Origin: Dendrophyllia cribrosa
Taxonomy: Eukaryota > Cnidaria > Anthozoa > Scleractinia > Dendrophylliidae
DNA: 64,000 bases
Direction of reading: 5' to 3'
Assembly (NCBI GenBank): GCA_024195265.1
Contig: JAJLRJ010000014.1
Span: forward strand, 24,309,009 to 24,373,008
Shown here piece by piece: positions 1 through 11,335 of this stretch (position 1 is the stretch's first letter; each line of letters starts with the position of its first letter). The translations under genes were made by a program, and so were the position numbers. The notes below the pieces were generated by a model, which saw nothing but the letters and a program-made list of their open reading frames with translations, ran no database searches and had not been told where the DNA came from.

Positions 1-1110
1 ACGGTGTGACCATTCAAATGAAACCTCTTCAGCAGTACTTTTGCATGGTACCATTTGTTCTAACGTTTGAGTCTGTTGATGAAATCCTATGGTGTGACCA
101 TTCAAATGAAACCTCCTCAGCAGTACTTTTGCATGGTACCATTTGTTCTAACTTTTGAGTCTGTTGACGAAATCCTATGGTGTGACCATTCAAATGAAAC
201 CTATTCAGGAAACCTCTTGCACGGTACCATTTGTTCTTACTTTTGAGTCTGTTGATGAAATCCTATGGTGTGACCATTCAAATGAAACCTCTTCAGCAGT
301 ACTTTTGCATGGTACCATTTGTTCTAACTTTTGAGTCTGTTGATGAAATCCTATGGTGTGACCATTCAAATGAAACCTCTTCAGCAGTACTTTTGCATGG
401 TACCATTTGTTCTAACTTTTGAGTCTGTTGATGAAATCCTATGGTGAGACCATTCAAATGAAACCTCTTCAGCAGTACTTTTGCATGGTACCATTTGTTC
501 TAACTTTTGAGTCTGTTGATGAAATCCTATGGTGTGACCATTCAAATGAAACCTCTTCAGCAGTACTTTTGCATGGTACCATTTGTTCTAACTTTTGAGT
601 CTGTTGATGAAATCCTATGGTGTGACCATTCAAATGAAACCTCTTCAGCAGTACTTTTGCATGGTACCATTTGTTCTAACTTTTGAGTCTGTTGATGAAA
701 TCCTATGGTGTGACCATTCAAATGAAACCTCTTCAGCAGTACTTTTGCATGGTACCATTTGTTCTAACTTTTGAGTCTGTTGATGAAATCCTATGGTGAG
801 ACCATTCAAATGAAACCTCTTCAGCAGTACTTTTGCATGGTACCATTTGTTCTAACTTTTGAGTCTGTTGATGAAATCCTATGGTGTGACCATTCAAATG
901 AAACCTCTTTAGCAGTACTTTTGTATGGTACCATTTGTTCTAACTTTTGAGTCTGTGGATGAAATCCTATGGTGTGACCATTCAAATGAAACCTCTTCAG
1001 CAGTACTTTTGCACAGTACCATTTGTTCTAACTTTTGGGTCTGTTGATGAAAACCTATGGTGTTCATTCAAATGAAACCTCTTCAGAAGTTCTCTTGCAT
1101 GGTACCATTA
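1..1110. repeat. 88-bp tandem repeat array, about 12.5 units
   Basis: A unit containing CCATTCAAATGAAACCTC, then GCATGGTACCATTTGTTCTA, then GAGTCTGTTGATGAAATCC recurs every 88 bases (seen at 3, 91, 179, 267 and onward) with few mismatches. The array touches the left window edge, so its full size is unknown. The open frames inside it are only what a repeat without stops produces. The same unit occurs near 6.6, 31.1, 36.3 and 61 kb, always with related flanks. This suggests the internal variable part of a dispersed element rather than a local satellite. Confidence 0.95.
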
Positions 1111-1130
1111 AAACAAATTTTGTTTTTCAA

Positions 1131-2314
1131 TATGTGACCTCACACGGGAAAACATACACTAACGGCTATCCATTAAAACTGACAAAACGGACGGCTGAAA
1201 AACGGGAGGAAAACAAATATCGAAAGCGTTAAAACGGTTTTCTAAGTCGTTCAAACGGTTAAGCAAAATTTTCTAATGGATTGGCTAAAGCGTTTTAACG
1301 GCTAAGCAAAATTTTCTAACGGATGAGCTTATTAAATAAGCGTTTTAATGGCTAAGCAAACCGTTAAAACGGCAAACGAAAAGCCGGGTACCAATAACCG
1401 CACTCTTTTGACTGTTCGTTCAGCCAGTACACTGATAAACACAGAAAATTTTCCCATCTTCTTTTCCTTTGTTGTTTGAGACTGTTTGAGACTCGAGAAA
1501 AACATCCCTCGAACCACAAACAGCTTATCAAAACAGAGAATCGTGCTGATCACGATGTACGAAATGATCAACCACACAGTCTCGACCCAGGGCAATCCGC
1601 GCGTGACTTGTCAGTAACGCAACATGCGTTTGTTTTGACATCATAGCCAATCAGCCAATCGCTTTGACGGACGGTTGCGTAGTAACACTTTCCAAGATCA
1701 CGTGCTTTTGACAACAAAGATAGCGCCTAAAACATTGTTGAAAGAACGCAGGCAACCGAACATGGAGACTGTTAAAACCAAAAGAAAAGTTAATCGTACA
1801 ATTATGAAAGTCAACATGAACTGAAAAGCTTTTTTCTATAAAGATTTTCCGCTATTGGAATTGCCTTCAGATGCAATAATTTTACATGTGCACTTTGAAG
1901 TTTTACACACGCTGCCTTCTGCTGCCTCAAGGTTTGTAAGTGATAAGTCATAAGAATCTGTAAGCTTAATATTGCGAAGACACAAGGGCTGTAACAGAGT
2001 AAGGAAAACAAGAAATAAACGTTTCTAACTTAAATCTGCTGTTCTCGTTTGAGCTGATGTTAGTGATAGCCATTTAAACGGATTGTGACTTTGTTTTTGC
2101 TATTTTGGTGACTGTCATTTTTAATGCTTTGTGAAATCAACTAAACGGATAGTGTTTGCCGTTAAAATGGCTTGTGATATTTTCTTAACGGATGGCGATT
2201 GCCGTTTTAACAGAATGCGTTAAACTGAAAACGGTTTGTTTAATGGATTAACGGTTTGATAAAGCGTTTTAACGGATAGCCGTTAGTGTACATTTTACCG
2301 TGTGAGGTCACATA
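1131..2314. mobile_element. DNA transposon-like element with ~40-bp terminal inverted repeats, no ORF
   Basis: The left end reads TATGTGACCTCACACGG and continues through ACTAACGGCTATCC. The right end is its reverse complement, with minor differences. The flanks AATA and TATC fit a TA or ATAT target duplication; the palindromic ends leave the exact limit ambiguous. The interior is rich in short AACGG/CCGTT motifs close to both ends and has no transposase-sized frame, so the element is non-autonomous. It sits inside the 3' flank of the neighbouring 88-bp-repeat element: without it, that flank would read like the flanks at 6770 and 31195. Confidence 0.85.
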
Positions 2315-2383
2315 TCTTAAAAAATGAAATTTGGGATTTTTTTTGGGTTAATTAAGTGTTTTTGCATAGTTTCACAATCTTAC

Positions 2384-5300
2384 CCACTGTTTCTCCTCCA
2401 ACATTTGCTGCAACAGGAGTAGACCTTAAAATAGAGGACAAAAAATAAACAAACTGATGGCAGCACCACCAGGCATGGTAACTATACATGACTAGAGTCA
2501 TGACTTGAGTCGAGGGTGGGAGTCATATCAAGCGGTTAAAACAACTGGGACCTGGGACAAGGTGCAACAGGTTGCAAAAACAAACAAACAAATGTACACA
2601 CAGGGAAATAACAGTGGTCCTTTTTTACAGGAGATGGAGAGCAAGTGACATTTGAGTCTGAGGATAAAATCGATGAGTGGGACTATTCAAGTAAAGTTTA
2701 ATTATCAAAAACATACTATTTTTTGAAGTGGAAAATGTTTAGCATATTTGGGGGCAGCTCTACAGAGACCAAAGATAAAGGGTTTACTGATTTTATATTG
2801 CTCAAAGATCTTTAAACCCTCCAGTGGTAATAGAGTGATAGAGAGTGGGACAGGGAAGGGGAGGGGACACACAATGATGTTCACTTACCTATACACATCA
2901 GTGGGAAGAGCTGTGGTGTGCACTGAGCATGTTTTGACCACCTGACGCCCTCTGTCACTTTCACTGAGTCTTTGTTGCATGTCTTTTCTCTGATCAGTTG
3001 ATGTAATCCTAGATTCTGTATGGTTACCATGGTTGCTATCTCGTTTATCAGTAGAGCTATGATGATCTCGATGAGCACTCTTTGAAGGGGATATGTCTGA
3101 AATTATTTTTAAACCACATCATTATCTTCAACTTGTTTGTTAGAACAGATGTAGGGTTGGTACCATAACAATGCATGCATAACAATAAAGGACATAATGA
3201 GCAAGCCATTTGCAACTCAAGAGGTGACCATGCCAACCAGGCACCGCTCAACACTTATTTTTCCAATCATCGTGGAAAAGTGAGGCAGGAGTAAAGGCAA
3301 AGCTACATGTAATGGCCACCAGAATCATCATTGTACACGCTGTGAAGAGGTCAATGCACATGTGCTACATGGAACTACAGCTGCCAGCATGCTGATTCCA
3401 AGTTAACTGTGATTATGTTATAGTCTCATTTACAAACTAACAATGATAGCACATTTTTACAGATGCCAAGAAGGAACAACAAAAGCAGTGATACACGAGT
3501 TCCAGACACTCACATTTGCTTGGTTTTGAAGAAGCCAAGTGTTCTCGGAAGACAACAGAGTCTCTTCCATCCTTGATTCCAGCCAGATCTCGTTTTTCCT
3601 TGTCTTTTCTCTCTTTATCTCTTCTCTCTCTGTTTAAGGCAACCCATCCTATTTGTTAGTCTCAGACAAAACTGTCTCACAAGACACAAATCTCGGCCCA
3701 TTCTTTCCCATGTTTACAGTTTCTGTATGGGTTTGTGCTGCTGTGAAGGGCCAGTGCTCGACCTTAACTTTTTGGCTTACTAGTCCTTGGGCTAGTGGGG
3801 TCTGAAATTCACTAGCCAACAGGCATCATCTGCTCAAATTTTACTAGCCCAAACCGATTTTTTACTAGTCCTGGACTAGTGGACTACCGCTAAGGTCGAG
3901 CACTGAAGGGTGTGCTTTTTTTAGGTAGTTTAGTCTGGGATAGGGTATAGAAATCAGAGTGATTTGGTCTAAAATAAGGTGTACCACCCAAAAATATACA
4001 GAGTAACCCCTGGGGACACAAGGTGTTTGTTTTAATGAAAGAGTCCTTCTTGAAACCTTTTCACATTAACTCGGGTCACTATTTTCTATTCAATATCAAG
4101 ATTACCACCAAGCAAGTTTACCCTGATCTGAAACAAAATTTTAATGGTATAACCCTCTACATCTAACATTTAGTATAATACATGTATATTACCGTTCAAT
4201 CCACTCCTTTGGTTTTTCCCACTGGGATTTCTCTGTTTTGCAATTATAATAATACACCTTTCCTGAGGAACTGGTGTGCTGAGACCAAGCAAAAGCCTAT
4301 AAAACAATCAGAATACAGTAACAAACACTGTACTGTAATCAAAACCAACAGAGAAAACCAAGTCTCAGTGGTTAAAGGGTACTCCCAACCTTTGAGGGAC
4401 AAAAACAGAGGTTTCATTAGACGCCGGCAACCAGCGAATTCCGCTGGCTACTTCCTAAATTATTGCCGCCTACTTTTCGATTAATTTGGGCGGGCACGCA
4501 GCTCTCAGAATGCCTCACAGGATTGGCTGAGAAAACAATAGAACAAACAACAGAAGAATGGACCCTAAGCCCTGAAACAATAGAGCTTCGTGATACCCAG
4601 GGCCAGTAAAATTAGAGGTTCTAAAGAGCTTCGTGGCACCTGATTAATTTCACTGAAGTTAATGCTGGAAATGCCATTTCCGAGGTCTTAGATATCAAAA
4701 TTTTCTGGGCATGACCCCAGATCCCCCTAGAGGAAAGGGGCCTAATGGCCCCTTTGTTGCACGCACTGCTGTCTATTGTACAAATCTTGCCACTAACTCT
4801 CAATTTTATTGAAACCTCTGCAAAAATTCTAAAAAAAAAATTTCTTACCCCAAAATAAAGTTTAGTGTTTAATCTAACATGTCCAAAAAGCACAATAATA
4901 TTAAGCTTTCTATTGATATATAGTTCAAACACTTATTAATAATTCATAAGCATATTAGCCTATCACATCACATCCATGGTCATTCTGAAAAGCCTGGTGG
5001 CGGATTTGATTTCAGTCCCAGGGGAGTGCGGAGCTGATTGTTTTTTACCTCATTAGTATTCTTTATATAAAAAAGTTACTCTCATTAGTATTCTTTATAT
5101 AAAGAATACTAATAAAGGTAAAAGACAATAGGTTTCTTTTCCTTTTTAGTATTCTTTTTTTAAAAATACTAATGTTGGTAGTAATTATTCAGGATTCTTA
5201 GTACAACAAATGGCGACTTTGAATTTTTTTTTCAGTACTGTTTTACGATATGTAGCCTTTTGCCATTCTATATGGAATCTTCTCCAACAAAATAAGCAGC

Positions 5301-8292
5301 CAACAGTTTAGCAAGTAAGCCGTTATTTGAGTGATACCAGCGCCCACGTGTAAATTGGTAGGAAAGCGAGTGGTTCAGAGATGCTAGCTGCTTTTTTCTA
5401 CTCGTTCAATGCCAATGAATAAAAATTGTTAGACATAAAATTATTATCCACCGTACCTGTCAACTTTGGTATAGCATTTTTCATGGATTATTTTTTTCCT
5501 CAGAACTTTAAAATCCCAAAACTTTCGACAGTTACCGGGAAGCCATGGTCACCTCGTCGAAGCCAGTGTGGCACATGTGCTGTATGCTAATCAGCCTACT
5601 TGTTTTTCTCGTATGCTAATATCCTCTTTGCACAAAAAGCACATTTGTTTGATCTCCGTAGGGACACGCTTTTGGCGGTTCGTGTTTGAAGCCGTTCAAA
5701 ACACTCACAGCACGTGTTTTATCAAGTCTAAAAATTCTCGCGCTTTGCGCTCAAATTTTTAAACTTGATAAAACACCGCTGTTCGTGTTTTAAACATTAC
5801 TTAAATAACACCTGCAAAGGTTGAGAGTACTCTTTACATGAATTCTAATTTTACCTCAATTTTATTCCAAAATAAACACTCCTCTCTTTATCGAAAGCCA
5901 GGGCATTTATAGCTTTTGGGGTATGTTTGTGGGGGCAATAATTTAACAAGAGCATTTCTATTAAAGGCTCAAAAGTTTATTCTAGTGAGTATGGTTTCTT
6001 ACCTCGTCACTGTTAATGTGATTGGGCTTGCTGTTGCGATCATTGCCATGTGAGTTACTGTTAGGAAGGGCATGATGACTGTGTGCATCAGTTGGAGACT
6101 TGCTAGAACCTAATTAACATAAAATGCTGGTAAAAACTGGCCATAAGTTGGTAACATAAAGTTATCTCATCTTACTTCTTTCACCAACAACTTCATGCTC
6201 AGATGAGCTGAATGTGACTCGGTTAGTTCAGAATGATACCCACTGTTCGGAAGCTTGAAGTTCACCTCCTTAAAATTTCTTTAAATTATTTCATTTAAAC
6301 TGCAACAACAGAAGTCACTGCAGTTCTCTTTATTTTCATTCTTTCTACTGCGGTTCAAATGAATTTAATTTCATATACACATTATCATATTCATCACTAC
6401 ACAGGTATTACTGAAATCACAATTGACCAAGCTCCTATTTGGCCTTGTAGCTCAGTGATAGAGCGTTTGCACTGGAATCGCAAAGGTGATTGGTGTCCAT
6501 GCTGCAATGCAGCTAATGAAAGGAGCTTTGTACAATGAACTTGCTACAGATACATACATGTATGAATGAACTCTTTCACTTCCAGAGTCAATTATGGAGT
6601 CTGTGGATGAAATCCTTTGGTGTGACCATTCAAATAAAACCTCTTTGGCAGTACTTTTGCATGGTACCATTTGTTCTAACTTTTGAGTCTGTGGATGAAA
6701 TCCTATGGTGTGATCATTCAAATGAAACCTCTTTGGCAGTACTTTTGCATGGAACCATTTGTTTTTCGATATTTCACAAAATGAAATTTTGAATTTTTCT
6801 TGAATTTTAATATTTGGCACTCGTAGGAGTAACAGGGTTTAATTTTAGAGTCTTAATTGTTTTGAACTATCATAATTCACCACCTCTGTCTACATTTAGT
6901 GAATACCTAAATGTAGACAGATGGTTGCCTTTGAGTTTCGATTGTTTCTTAAAATCTATCACATAACTGAGTTCAAAGTATTATGTTTTTCCATTTCCCT
7001 GCTTTGATATCTCTTTCCATAAAGGAGACACATATCAAACATTTTTTATTGATGTCTTTATGCTACAAACATTTCCAAAGATATGCGAGCAATATGAAAA
7101 CAAAACTATAAGGATTAAACTTGCGGACACATCTAACCAATTACTCTGGCTGTTTTTTTCATTTTTTGACTGTTTACATGACTACTGCCAAGCTCTTTTA
7201 TTCTTCTGTTTTGAATATAATTAATCTAATTTATAAAGCCCTCTGAGTTGTATATGACCACCAAACACATAATTAAGTTATTAAAGATTGTCACTTGCTT
7301 TATTTTCCCTTTGTGAGATACTGGTCATTGATTCTAAGTATGGTCACATTAAAAACTATGTTTAGAAATGGCAAAAAGCCCAAACAATGGGTTAAGACCA
7401 GGAAATTGGACTAACAGGTTTCCTTAACACCTGGGTTTTTTATTTCACTTCAGTTTATTACCTGGGGCTCAAATAAACTTCTGAATTTGTTTTTAAAATG
7501 TTTATCCCCTTATCCGAAACATGTCCTTCATATTTACCTGCCTTTGCATTAGATTGCATTTGCAGTTCATGCTTTATAGAGATAAACAACACTGAACCGA
7601 TCTTTTTTTCTGATCTTTGCTTCTAAATTGCAAGCTGCTTTATTGAAAGATATAACTCCACATTTTTACTGATTCGTCGCAGAACCGATCAGAGTTAAAA
7701 TACCTACCTCTTTTACCGCTTTCTCGGGATCGGCTGTAGGATTTAGACCGGTGGGAACGTGGAGAAAAGTTTGTATGGCGGGAGTAGGGGGAACTCGAGG
7801 AACCGACCGGCGATCTGTCTCTCTCTCGACTGCTTTCTGAATTACAGTTGGAATGACTTTTCGAGTACTTGGAACTTGTCTGAAAAGATAAACACCGAAA
7901 GAGTGGCTTCTTTAGAAGTCTACCAGAAAACGATCGAGCATAACACGCTTAAAACTTGTTATGGAAAGTGTTTTGTTCTGAAAGTAAATCTCAAACTTCA
8001 CCAAGTGAAGATTGGAATCCACTTTATATGCTCCAAGATTTCACTTCAATACTTACCTGATATGGATGATATTGACTCCGGTCATGATACCTACGAAAGA
8101 AAAAATAGTTATTTCACGTTACCAAATAACTTAAAAAGTAAATCTCCCAACATCCAGCGCTCTGCGATCAACTTTGTAGCGGCTATCAGCGAGTTTATTA
8201 ACAAAAAACATGGCCGCCTCGCATGACTCGCTGGTTGTCAATTCAACGCGTACTAACCCGTCCGCTAGCCTCGGATATTTCCTATTACTCAT
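2384..8292 (-). CDS. WAC: WAC orthologue (WW domain-containing adaptor with coiled coil), 5' eight coding exons; 3' part outside window
   Basis: Exons on the minus strand are 8292-8258, 8090-8057, 7879-7708, 6109-6003, 4296-4193, 3629-3514, 3096-2889 and 2424-2384. They total 817 nt and give 272 codons, with all phases and GT-AG borders consistent. The predicted protein starts [12 protein letters not shown] and continues with a Ser/Arg-rich stretch, a His/Asn/Ser-rich stretch, one WW domain (residues 120-145) and a charged [12 protein letters not shown] run. Domain order and local wording match vertebrate WAC, which is about 650 residues, so more than half (including the C-terminal coiled coil) must lie to the left. 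In the family, WAC binds RNA polymerase II and the RNF20/40 ligase to promote H2B ubiquitination. The start was chosen by similarity to the family N-terminus; an in-frame upstream ATG exists at 8388. Confidence 0.85.
3753..3904. mobile_element. hAT-like miniature element (152 bp) in a WAC intron
   Basis: The ends are AGTGCTCGACCTTA and its reverse complement TAAGGTCGAGCACT. The interior repeats ACTAGTCC/GGACTAGT motifs and forms hairpins. The 8 bases on either side share their first six (GAAGGG), which fits a decayed 8-bp hAT-type duplication. The superfamily call is an inference. Confidence 0.7.
4193..4296 (-). CDS. WAC: WAC WW-domain exon
   Basis: This 104-nt exon encodes residues 117-150 plus two bases. 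It contains the whole WW core: the first Trp (residue 120), HTSSSGK, the aromatic YYYN block (131-134), the second Trp (142) and the closing KP (144-145). The acceptor is TTTTATAG before GCT and the donor is GTAATA. WW domains bind proline-rich ligands, and the Trp/Pro pattern here looks intact. The exon is not obvious as an ORF because stops flank it closely. Confidence 0.9.
5084..5113. repeat. perfect 30-bp palindrome
   Basis: ATTAGTATTCTTTAT is followed immediately by its reverse complement. A half copy precedes it at about 5052 and a diverged copy follows near 5147-5173. This is likely a remnant of a small foldback element in a WAC intron. Confidence 0.7.
5731..5784. repeat. short inverted repeat
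   Basis: GTTTTATCAAGTCTAAAAATTC is inversely repeated about 25 bases later around a GC-rich loop (CGCGCTTTGCGC). Many spacers in this window have such hairpins. No gene is seen. Confidence 0.55.
6443..6500 (+). repeat. tRNA-derived fragment (A-box remnant)
   Basis: TAGCTCAGTGATAGAGCG fits a Pol III A box and tRNA D-arm. The expected B box downstream is degenerate (GGTGATTGGTGTCC) and no full cloverleaf forms. It is best read as a tRNA-derived SINE remnant, not a tRNA gene. Confidence 0.5.
6570..6840. repeat. 88-bp-unit element, short copy (~2 units)
   Basis: Two units of the same 88-bp repeat are followed by the shared right flank (AATGAAATTTTGAATTTTTC, ending GTAACAGGGTTT). A conserved flank with a different unit number suggests a dispersed element with a variable internal minisatellite. 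It lies in a WAC intron. Confidence 0.85.
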
Positions 8293-10050
8293 CAAAACTT
8301 CCAGTGTGGCTTTTGTGGGAGGGTATGCTCCCTGTAAAAGTTTGAATTTTGGCAAAATATCGCGAGGATAAGCCAAAAGGAAAATCAATCATATCGCCAC
8401 CACACTGGTTTCACGTCGCCATTACCGAGCCTCGCAAGCCTGCTTAGGTCATGTGACTACTGATCGACGTTTATTGTTGAATTGACCAATCACAGCTCTC
8501 GTTTTCACCAGACTTCGGCAGGCTGCTAAGTTCATTGACCCATACTTTCAAAGCGGAAAAATTTTCTTTGTTGTAGTGCGAAAATATTCTTCATTTTCCT
8601 GTTAATACAGACGGGAAAGTCATTCCCAAGGAAAGAAATGCTCTTTGATCAGACAGAGAGGTTATTTTTGGCGGCTGCGACCTGCTCTTGTTATATATAT
8701 TTGGTAATTTGAAATGTCACACAGCAGGAACACATGTGCTGGTAGAGTTGTTAAAACGTTGTGTTTTTAATGGTATTTGTACGCTTTTGGGCTTAATATA
8801 TAAACAGTTGACGTGTCAGTTTGTAAATGTTGTCAACAGTGGAATGTAGCTTGGCCCAAAATAATATTAACTAGGGTAACTAACTTGTCTATAAGCTTAA
8901 TCATGAAATGTAAGCTTAAATCTTTTACAAGTTTTAGGAAGAACGACAGCGCACTTGATTTTTCTACAACATTTATTTCATTGAGCATTTATCATTGTCA
9001 GGTGCAGAGTGACCCGGGAAAGTGACAAATTTTTAATAGAGCCATTGTCGTATAAAATGTTGTCATATTCCTTCTCAAAATTATAGGCTACATTGTAGAT
9101 TCTAGGCTAGGCCTGAATAATAATAATAATTATGATGGCTCCTTTTGTTTTCATTTACCTCATTCTGCAAAACGTTCAGGGATATGAAAATAAGTGGACA
9201 GGTATTCCACAATCGCTAGAAATTATTTCTAGCGTGCTTTTATTAATACGTTTAAAAATTAATTATGGCAGATGTTTAGTTAATTTATGACGCACCCTTA
9301 AATGAAAATACAGGATGAATTATTTTGACAAACAAATGGACCTTATTGCAGGACAGTTTTGTCATCAAAAAACCCTGCTCTTTACATGATTGGCAGAAAT
9401 TTTTCACAAATTTACCAATTGCATGAAAGTTTGGTGTCATATAAAAATATCACCATTCCGTATTCTTAAAATTAAACTTTCATGTACCCGCACAGCAATT
9501 TCCTGTTATGTGGTAAGGTAGTTTAGTTAAAACAGGGAAGACTTCAATCAGAGTTCAATATTGGTAAAATGGAAAATAATAAAAGTTGACTGGCAAAAAA
9601 TAATTTTTGGGACTGCCTTGAAAAAAATGCTTGTCTTGTTTTTTAGTTAGAACATGAAAGAATGGGAAAATGTATAAAGAAAGGAGCTTTTGACACTTGT
9701 GTCCACAGCTGTTTCCAGTTCTCTCAATCTTTCACAAGTGTTATCACAACTTAGGCCATCTGAATGAAATGTTTATTTCACATTGCCCGACCAACCCAAT
9801 ATTGTGGAAAAGCATAGGTAAAAGTTCCAGTTTAATGGTACAACAAGCTAGATGGTAAGACCTCTAAAAAAACTTAATTTCCTTTAAAACAACCCAACTG
9901 CCTTTTATTAGCCTGTTTCAAATTTGAAATGTTTGTGAACATTTATATAATCTCTCAACACTTGAAACAAGCAATGGCTGTTTTCACAGTAACTGATACT
10001 TGACTCTCTAACTTTCTTTTTTGGGCCTGCCGACCCACCCACTAGGGAGC
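8293..10050. other. spacer upstream of WAC; no gene seen
   Basis: There is no supported coding region. The first 150 bases upstream of the WAC start are relatively CpG-rich and probably hold its promoter and 5' UTR. The rest is AT-rich without a recognisable element. Confidence 0.5.
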
Positions 10051-10701
10051 TTAAGGACGTTTGCGCTAATTGTTCATGCGCATCCTTCCGGGCATGCAAT
10101 TCATATTGCAACGCCATGCTTCGTCATGTACGAGCGCGAAGGCAAAGTAAGATCTAAAAAGATAAAGGGCTGGTAGCTGTTGCGTTAACTTTACTTAGAT
10201 TTTACTCGCTTGGATGGTCAGTGACCCCTACTTTTTTTGGCTAGATAATTTTCTTTTCTAATTCTCGACAGATTGTAAAAAAAATGAACAAAAAATCAAT
10301 GTAGGAAGTTTAAAATTTTTTTCCGTTTTTCTACCCACGCAACATCGAATCCAGCCAACTTGCGGCTGTCATGGTTTGCAAATGCTGTTGTTTAAAAATA
10401 AGATTTACTTTAAGGGATGTCACCAGTTGATTTAATTTGCTTTAATAACAGACCTACTCGTATAAAATTTGGCATAGAGATTCATTTGCAATGTTTTATG
10501 ACTGACAGACATTGTAAGGACGAGTAAGGAAGACAGATTTTTCCAAATTAAGGTGGCCTTTCTGATATCTTATCTCCGAAACGAACTCGGTGACACCCCA
10601 ATTTTTTTGCATTTGTGACACGAGTAACTCGTTACCTAGCCAAAGCAAAAGATTTAGAAAAAAAAATGAATGTTAGAAGATTTTTGCGCGAACGTCCTTA
10701 A
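10051..10701. mobile_element. TTAA-flanked, piggyBac-like non-autonomous element (651 bp)
   Basis: It begins TTAAGGACGTTTGCGC and ends GCGCGAACGTCCTTAA, so a TTAA duplication bounds a short inverted repeat starting GGACGTT. There is no transposase frame. TTAA target choice is the piggyBac hallmark, and the assignment rests on that alone. Confidence 0.75.
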
Positions 10702-11196
10702 ACAACCACAACAGCAATGGCAGTGAGAACGACACAAAACAATACAAGTAATGAGCAGAAACTGGCCCTGCACATGCGTTTTACATTTGTGTACATTTCT
10801 GGCCATTCCCTGCAAAACAATGTCAAATGATCAAATTATAGGTTTTAATGGAGAACGTGAACACATGATGGTTACTTTTTCTTTCTCTATATTTTGAACT
10901 TGAAAGCCATTCCTACAAATTCAGCTCCCGCACAATTCTGTTACATCAGACAAATCCATCACTGACGAGAGTAAAATAATAAGTGGCAATCTAGAGAAGA
11001 CCTAATAAGCCAAAAATGTGAATACAAATAAAGTAAGCTAGGCTGATGCCACATAAAACACTTCAGTATTTCAAATTCTTTGCCTGTTGCTCAAGGTCGC
11101 GCACTGTTACATTGCCCAGTTGGCAAACATTTTATTCTAACACGAGAATTTAGTTTTATCGACTGAGTCGATAAGGTAAATTAACCACCGTAAAAA

Positions 11197-11245
11197 GATT
11201 CAAATAGCTGACGTTTCGAGCGCTAGCCCTTCGTCGGAGCGAATC
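11197..11245 (-). ncRNA. hammerhead-ribozyme-like motif in PLE 3' region (left arm)
   Basis: This is the mirror copy of 16088-16136 with the same core and helices, read on the minus strand. It lies about 90 bases downstream of the ORF stop. See the plus-strand copy for the base-pairing argument. Confidence 0.6.
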
Positions 11246-11335
11246 AAGGAATTGTGGGTAGTGTGTGGTTTTATATAGTAAGCGGTGGAGCTACGCTATT
11301 GGTGGAAATTTGGTGACGTGAAAAACAAATGTAGA

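Noticed and set aside
231..422. Open frame inside the 88-bp array
   Set aside because: The frame simply follows the repeat unit and has no start context or conservation.
1..1110. Possible CRISPR array
   Set aside because: Units are identical end to end with an 88-bp period and no unique spacers, and the genome is eukaryotic.
8131..8388. 85-codon minus-strand frame over WAC exon 1
   Set aside because: Only 8258-8292 fits the gene. The remainder is 5' flank on one side and intron on the other.
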